64,000 nucleotides of DNA. It comes from Lepidodermella squamata (lineage: Eukaryota; Gastrotricha). The stretch is from positions 496,001 through 560,000 of the forward strand of contig JBLDXI010000010.1 in the NCBI GenBank assembly GCA_047495785.1, read 5' to 3'. Each line of letters starts with the position of its first letter. Positions within the stretch are counted from its first letter, which is position 1. The position numbers and the translations under genes are program-made. The notes under the pieces were generated by a model. The model saw only the letters and a program-made list of their open reading frames with translations. It had not been told where the DNA came from and did no database searches. Below are positions 58,613 through 64,000 of the stretch, in pieces.

Positions 58613-59239
58613 CACAAATGAATAAGTGAATAATGCAGCTTGCTTCGCAACATATGAATTTTTGACATTCTAGCAAGACGTTATTAGGCCTTTCTTCGTA
58701 AACAAAACGTTTGTGGTTGGACGCGTGCTCAAACCACAAGAATATTGCTACTGTACGCATTATAATATTACGCCAGCAGCAAACCATTCAAAACGACTTT
58801 TTTCTGAAGCTTAGCAAAGCCTCGTACTACGGCATTGAAAAACTGTATTCTACCGTATTGTTTGGGAAAATGAACAGTACCTCATGCCTCATTGAATACC
58901 CCAGATACTGGATAATTTAATACTGAGACCTTGAAAATGGTTCTGAGGTCGGCACTAAATTATTGATCGATTTTTACACAATAAACCGCGGTCTCTCAGC
59001 AATACTTATCTCGGTTTGGTTCTCAATATTCTCAATCACCATTCATGAAAATCATTCTAGCATATTTTCAAACCTTACCTAGAAACTTCAGGCTCCAAAT
59101 ACTGAATTTTAAATTCAATAAAATCGTATATGTAAATTTCAGTTACTCTATATGAAATTTTTCATTTTTACGCCGTCATAGTGCCATCTTTTAATAGTCA
59201 CCGGAAAATCCTTCAAGTTCTTACAGTTAAATTTTCATG
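58613..59239. other. Spacer, nothing recognised
   Basis: AT-rich sequence between the UGT promoter region and the 3' end of the GABA-B-like receptor gene. No gene called. Confidence 0.5.
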
Positions 59240-61826
59240 TCATTCAGCTCGCAGTTTCTCGCCCTTGAGCACAACTAGGATCGTGTTTCCTGCAGATAGC
59301 AGCAAGCAAAGTATTGACATAGTGATGAGCCTATCTACAGATGAATCTTGTGCGATAACAAGCAAAGCGCCGCCCACGAATAGTGTTGAAACATACAAGG
59401 AGGATAAGCCACATACAGTTAGATTTTCGGCATAAGGTAATCTGTTCACAGACCACGATTCAAATGATGAGTTGTCAGGGCCTATCGAACTGCATTTTCG
59501 TAAGCTGTAAGCGAGGAAAACGTTGACGGAGAGCAAAATCACATGTATGCAAGCGAGAATGATGACGAAAACTTCATCTTTCACAGAGTAGCAGGCATAC
59601 AAATAGAACTCGGTGAAAGTATCTGCTGCCTTTTGATAATGCGGTGATCGAGCTTGAGATAGGATATATCTAGGCTCTTCCGCGATAAACCAAGCAGCTA
59701 GCAGGATTCCAGTAATTGACATTAGGATCAGGGCAGAAATTTTGAAGATCTTGCGCAAATCCTCCTCTTTCGACTGAACAAGGGCAACTCGTGCTATGAG
59801 AGCATTCCGATATTCTTGAGATCCATTCGAACTTCGAAAAGAAGCTCTTGCAATCTGCCCACCTCCGGGAGAGCTCCTCCGTTGCACTGGGTTGACAAAA
59901 GTGGGTTTTTTAATCAAAGAGGCCGCTCCACCTGGAGTGATGGAATGGAAACGGCCTAAATGCGTTTGAAGATTGGGATTAAATCCTCCGATAACTTTTT
60001 GCCTCCTGTTGTAATTTACGTAACAAAATATCAAGTGTGAGATATAGCCCGATTGAGCTATACTGAAGGCGGTAGCCAGGAAGATTCGCTGCAAGTAGCA
60101 AGATATACTGCTAAATCCAAATGCTTCATTCACTGGGAACGAAAACGCAATGGAGCTAGCGCTGAATAGAATCGAACTCATGAGAGAGTTCAAAGGACCA
60201 ATCAACACTGATAAATAGAAACGAGCATGTTTTCGCAATCTGATTAACAATGATAAATAAGCTAATTGCGTGACAGTTAGCAGTAGAGAAAGGGCTATAA
60301 CCGTATTGAAGAACTCTTCAGAGACTGATGAGAGAAACACAAGGGATATCATTCGGTCTCGAGGAGGCATCCCATTGCTGACCCATGAAGGATTTGAAAT
60401 ATTTTTCGTTAAGTAACTCGAGTAGTTGTACGGTAACTGATCAGCTTTGAGCTCAAATGACGTCAAGACCACCCTACCAAATTCCGGAGTCCACTGAACC
60501 GCACTGAAATTGTCATACTCGAGTTCGGCCCTTGTTTTTGAGTAGCGGAATCTTCCTATTCGCAACCCCTCGAAATCGGCTGATGCAATTGAAGCATTCA
60601 CAATCCTCATTATTTGGTCAGGTTTCGAGAGATAGTCTGACAGGGATAGATTTTCAAGCTTCAGCCTTTCCTCCGATCTATGAAGGGCGAGTACTGCTGA
60701 TAGAGTAGCATCGTAGCATAGAACTCTTTTGTCGTAATCAGCCGGCCTAGTGTTGTTCACAAGGTCGCCGAAAATGGCCTCGAATCTTTTCAAATTATGA
60801 CCAATAGATGAAGTGAGGATAGAACTCTCTGTAACTGAAGACCAAGCTATCCAAAAAGTAGATCTGAGCTGCTCAAATATTTCTTCTCTTTTGCAGCCAG
60901 CAACATTTGCCGCCATAGCTGGTGGTTCAAAATAGGAACCGTAGAACAGGATGAAAGCATACTTTCCACCCGTCATTCCAAACTTGTAACTTTGGCATAG
61001 AAATTTAAGGATGAGAGGGGGTATGGTGAAATCGATGACGACGATCCTAGTATCAGAGTCTTTCAGCGATCGCATTGTTGTGTCGTCAATATCAGGGACA
61101 CAGTCAAAAAACGACACCTCGAATCCGTTACTCTCGGCCTCTTTCAGTAGGAATGTGGCTAATGTATAATCAAAAACGTTGCCGGCATTAGTTAGTATCC
61201 CGAATCGGTTCCACTTGCCGATATTCCGAATGAAATGAAGCTTGGGGTAAGCAACTAGTTCACCTGTGATCCTGGATCTGTACAAGTTAGGATAGAGCCG
61301 CCGATTAGCCGGTGGGAACGGAGAGCTGCAGCCTTCACTCAGCGTTACCATGTTGACATGATGTATGTAGCTAGCGACCGCCCTGCAGCCTCCTGAAAAG
61401 AAAGGCCCCATCATCAGAGGGGATGGAAAGATGTTGGAGTTGCCATTTAGAGTTTCCGTGAACTGGAGATATTCAGTGAGTCGTCGAGTGGCTTGGAAGC
61501 TACCGCTACCTTCATCCTTATATATTGGTTCGATTTTGTAATTGGACAAGATGTCAGTCCTAGCATTAACTTCGTTAAACACGATATCAGAAGCAGCACG
61601 GCATGCATCACCTAAAATCTCTATGTTCATCATGGGTTTTTGAAAAGAACAAATGATTACCTTTCCTTGGTTCATCTCCTGTTATTGGCAAAAGAACTAG
61701 CATGGAGAGCGTTTTGCTTTTCAAAGCTTGACATGAAATTGCTGTGAGCAGCAAGCTTGGTAAGCAATATTTTATTCGTAGAAAATTCATGACTTTCATG
61801 TGAAGTAACGCAGAAGCGACGACCAT
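59240..61826 (-). CDS. Class C GPCR, GABA-B receptor-like
   Basis: Two exons on the minus strand, 61826-61661 and 61611-59240 (49-bp intron, phase 1), 845 residues. Signal peptide in exon 1 (CLPSLLLTAISCQA), then LVLLPITGDEP at the start of a Venus-flytrap ligand-binding domain. Within it VPDIDDTTMRSLKDSDTRIVVIDF and MTGGKYAFILFYGSYF correspond to the GABA-B lobe-2 strands; CYDATLSAVLAL matches the 'YDAvwa.AlAl' block. No cysteine-rich linker domain is present, as in GABA-B receptors and unlike metabotropic glutamate receptors. Seven membrane helices follow, starting VIALSLLLTVTQLAYL and ending LITMSILCLLLSAGNTILVV. The C-terminal tail is very short (about ten residues), without a coiled coil, so the usual GABA-B heterodimer zipper is missing. 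The ligand is unknown. Confidence 0.85.
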
Positions 61827-62320
61827 TCCTTAATTAGCTAGCTTGTGTGCCCAAGTTTCTGCCAGCATTTTTAACACTAACACAACAGATTAAATGTTAT
61901 ATCGCTCAATCATCAGTGTCTATTTCAATCAACCCAATTAACTGAATTCAGACGAGGTAATTATTCATCAGAAAAAGTGCACCTGTGTTCCAAGTTTGAT
62001 CACGAGGATCCGTTTGGGACAAAACAGAAGAGAATGAGAGGAGGCTGGTTGAAAATACTCGAAGACAAATTCTGACCGATTTGCTTGAGTTTCTTTTGCT
62101 AAGCGCGCATTTTTCGTGGAATGAATCTGATCTCAACAGAGTGAAAACCACGTTAGCGAACATCAGATGCAAAAATATACGACAGGAAATCGTATGACCA
62201 AATGACATAAAAATTTCCGCAATCCTTGAAGTTGATATGCTTTATGTGCTACATCAGATACTACGCCATACTGGTTCAACCCGAACCATAGCGTTCAGTA
62301 ACCGCTGCTCCATCAGCTTT
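61827..62320. other. Upstream region of GABA-B-like receptor
   Basis: No gene supported. A small inverted repeat GGTTCAACCCGAACC lies at about 62271-62285. Confidence 0.45.
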
Positions 62321-62554
62321 TCAACCTAGAAATTTCGAGCCTTCGATGTTGATGATGATCTCCCGCCTCTTGGCGTAGTCAGGGATGGTGCTTTCGCACC
62401 TATAACGCCCTTCGCCTGCTTCCCAGCCTAGCAGAAGTAATATTCATACCTGACTTAGTATCAATTTATTATATCAAAAGTAGTACCCATGGGCCAGGGC
62501 AATTAGACCCGCTAAAAATGTCACCCCAACCAACTGAAATAAGATTACAGGCAT
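62321..62554 (-). other. Possible exons of a small secreted gene
   Basis: On the minus strand, an ATG at 62554 opens MPVILFQLVGVTFLAGL..., a strong signal-peptide-like sequence, ending near a GT at 62486 that is followed about 60 bases later by TTCTGCTAG. Beyond it, 62427-62321 contains an open frame GWEAGEGRYRCESTIPDYAK... that resembles the end of an immunoglobulin-like domain. The two frames do not join in phase (off by one), so either a splice site is wrong, the gene is broken, or the similarity is accidental. Confidence 0.25.
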
Positions 62555-63244
62555 GCTGGTTCATCATAAAGCATCAGAAAAAGGTTAAACATGAATGAAG
62601 TATTTTTTTACTACTGTTAAATAAAATCAGTCACCATCTGGCATGCGGGCACGAGCGCTTCCTGCTATAACCGAGTTCTTTTTAAGAATAACCGTATTTA
62701 AGACACGCTATTCCACTCACTTTTTCATAAATTATTATTTTTTTTCAATTTTCAGCCGTGTTTATTCGCGATATCCTCAGCAATCCAGCCTGAACAAATG
62801 TTCTCATGATTTAACCTCGTATTTCTTGCGTAGCAGCATTTTAATATGGGAATCTCGGGAAATTTCTTTACGAGTCTTGAATATCCGGTAATCCGCTAAC
62901 TACAGCTGGTTGCCGATCTCTCACCAAGCCGATTTTTGCAAAATTCTCATTAACCAGCCGCATGGGAATCTAAACTAATCACTAATGAAACGAATGAAAT
63001 TTATGGCATGATAGTAATTACTTTTATTGTATTTAAATTTTATTATGGCTCAATATTTTAAATTTTCTGATTTTTTTCCATCTCATTTTGCTTTGCAGGG
63101 GGCTTTTTATTTCACTCATGAGGGACTAACAGGATTTCGCAGGGGCTTTACTCCAGGCAAATTTTTCAGGGGATTTGTACTTTTGCTTGTTTTACCAATA
63201 TTTATATTTAGATCAGTACTATTTATTATTTATTGTAATTTGAA
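62555..63244. other. AT-rich spacer
   Basis: No supported gene. Long T runs (62738-62756, 63070-63080) and low-complexity Phe/Ile frames. Confidence 0.4.
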
Positions 63245-63901
63245 ATGTTCGGTGGTTCACTTTCAATACAAACAATCTTGTCGATTGTTGTTGTTGGAAC
63301 GGTGAGTTAATCAAGTTCACCAAGTACTTCAATCAAGTTTTAACTTTTTATGGTTTTAGCTAGCAGCTGGCGAGTTTGAAGAGGTCCGGCAACAGCTTCA
63401 TTGGTTGGACTCCGAGTCGAGAAAAGATCGTGGCCTTATCCCAGTAATTTTCTTTACATTGGTATTCATGTTAAAGGTATGACGAATATCGCCTTGTTTC
63501 AGGTGCCGCTGGAGAAATTTGTTGTTAAACCCAACCGCATCTGGGTTGCCCAGGCGCCTCATCGTTACAACAGACGCATGATGGAAAAAGATCCCGACAT
63601 GACTCCTCTAGTCTCTGCGCTGGTGCTTGGAGATTTCGGCGGCCTGCCGTCTGTGCTGGTGGCCATCAAATTTGGCGAGGGCACAAGTAATTCTACTGAA
63701 CAAGAATAAGTAAGGCTTATAGACAGATTTTTTTATTCAGGTGAAGCTTTCAAGAACCGCTACATATCTGTATTCGAAAACTATAAACAAGAAACCTGCC
63801 TTGATTTCGTTATACTGGAAGCCAATAGCACCGTCACGCCAACTGCTGTTATTAACGAAATTGGCCTCGAGTATTTTGACATATTTCTGAAATGCGCCTG
63901 A
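63245..63901 (+). CDS. Novel four-exon small secreted protein
   Basis: Model: exons 63245-63301, 63360-63443, 63503-63686, 63741-63901 with introns of 58, 59 and 54 bp, all GT/AG, phases 0, 0 and 1; 161 residues, exact frame closure. Exon 1 is a textbook signal peptide (MFGGSLSIQTILSIVVVGT) followed by LAAGEFEEV. The mature part includes RKDRGLIPVPLEKF, KPNRIWVAQAPHRY, TPLVSALVLGDFGG and a final EYFDIFLKCA, with only two cysteines. I do not recognise the family. Short intron sizes and T-rich acceptors match the rest of the window. The final exon stops 99 bases before the window end. Confidence 0.65.
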
Positions 63902-64000
63902 ATTCTTGAGTTTGCATTTGACACAGTGAACAATCTGATTCCGTGGTGGAGGGAACAACCTACATATATAGCGTAAACATAGAGGTATTGTTTACATTTT

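Overview
The window is a eukaryotic (metazoan) genomic segment. Genes have short spliceosomal introns, mostly about 48-60 bp, with GT...AG borders and T-rich acceptors. The gene repertoire (anillin, ataxin-3, receptor tyrosine kinases, class C GPCR, UGT, galaxin-like and GH19 proteins) is that of a small-genome protostome. A nematode- or tardigrade-like ecdysozoan is my best guess, but I cannot fix the phylum from sequence alone. Several genes sit head-to-tail only 41-68 bp apart with splice-acceptor-like sites just before the ATG, which suggests operons with trans-splicing.

Layout. 0.8-6.0 kb: a dense plus-strand housekeeping block (MOCS3/UBA4, ataxin-3, mitochondrial ribosomal protein S10, a C15orf61-type protein, proteasome chaperone PSMG1). 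6-9.6 kb: a long non-coding region with a TATA-type promoter and a probable leader exon feeding a divergent DH-domain (RhoGEF-like) gene at 9.7-12.1 kb. 13-19.5 kb: two plus-strand Met-like receptor tyrosine kinases. 20.3-30.2 kb: minus-strand anillin and the splicing factor CDC40/PRP17. 30.8-34.2 kb: small candidate genes and a four-helix claudin-like membrane protein. 34.4-43.7 kb: a minus-strand cluster of one more complete receptor kinase and ectodomain-only paralogs, disrupted by a very recent 1,969-bp tandem duplication with a 72-bp insert that matches a site 4 kb away. 44.4-49.7 kb: three paralogous ankyrin-repeat genes on the plus strand, with a small secreted protein between two of them. 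49.9-61.8 kb: minus-strand secreted and membrane genes (galaxin-like, a type II membrane protein, a GH19 + VWA + CLCA-like fusion, a UGT, a GABA-B-like receptor). 63.2-63.9 kb: a four-exon small secreted protein of unknown function.

The most interesting system is the receptor family. Three intact Met-like kinases share a Sema-less ectodomain with at least two genes that keep the ectodomain and lack membrane and kinase parts. They look like a lineage-specific receptor plus soluble-binding-partner set that is still being reshaped by local duplication. The second is the chitinase-like GH19 domain fused to a CLCA-like VWA module.

In nearly every multi-exon model below, the exon phases close to an exact multiple of three, which supports them; all were built by eye and none was checked against transcripts.
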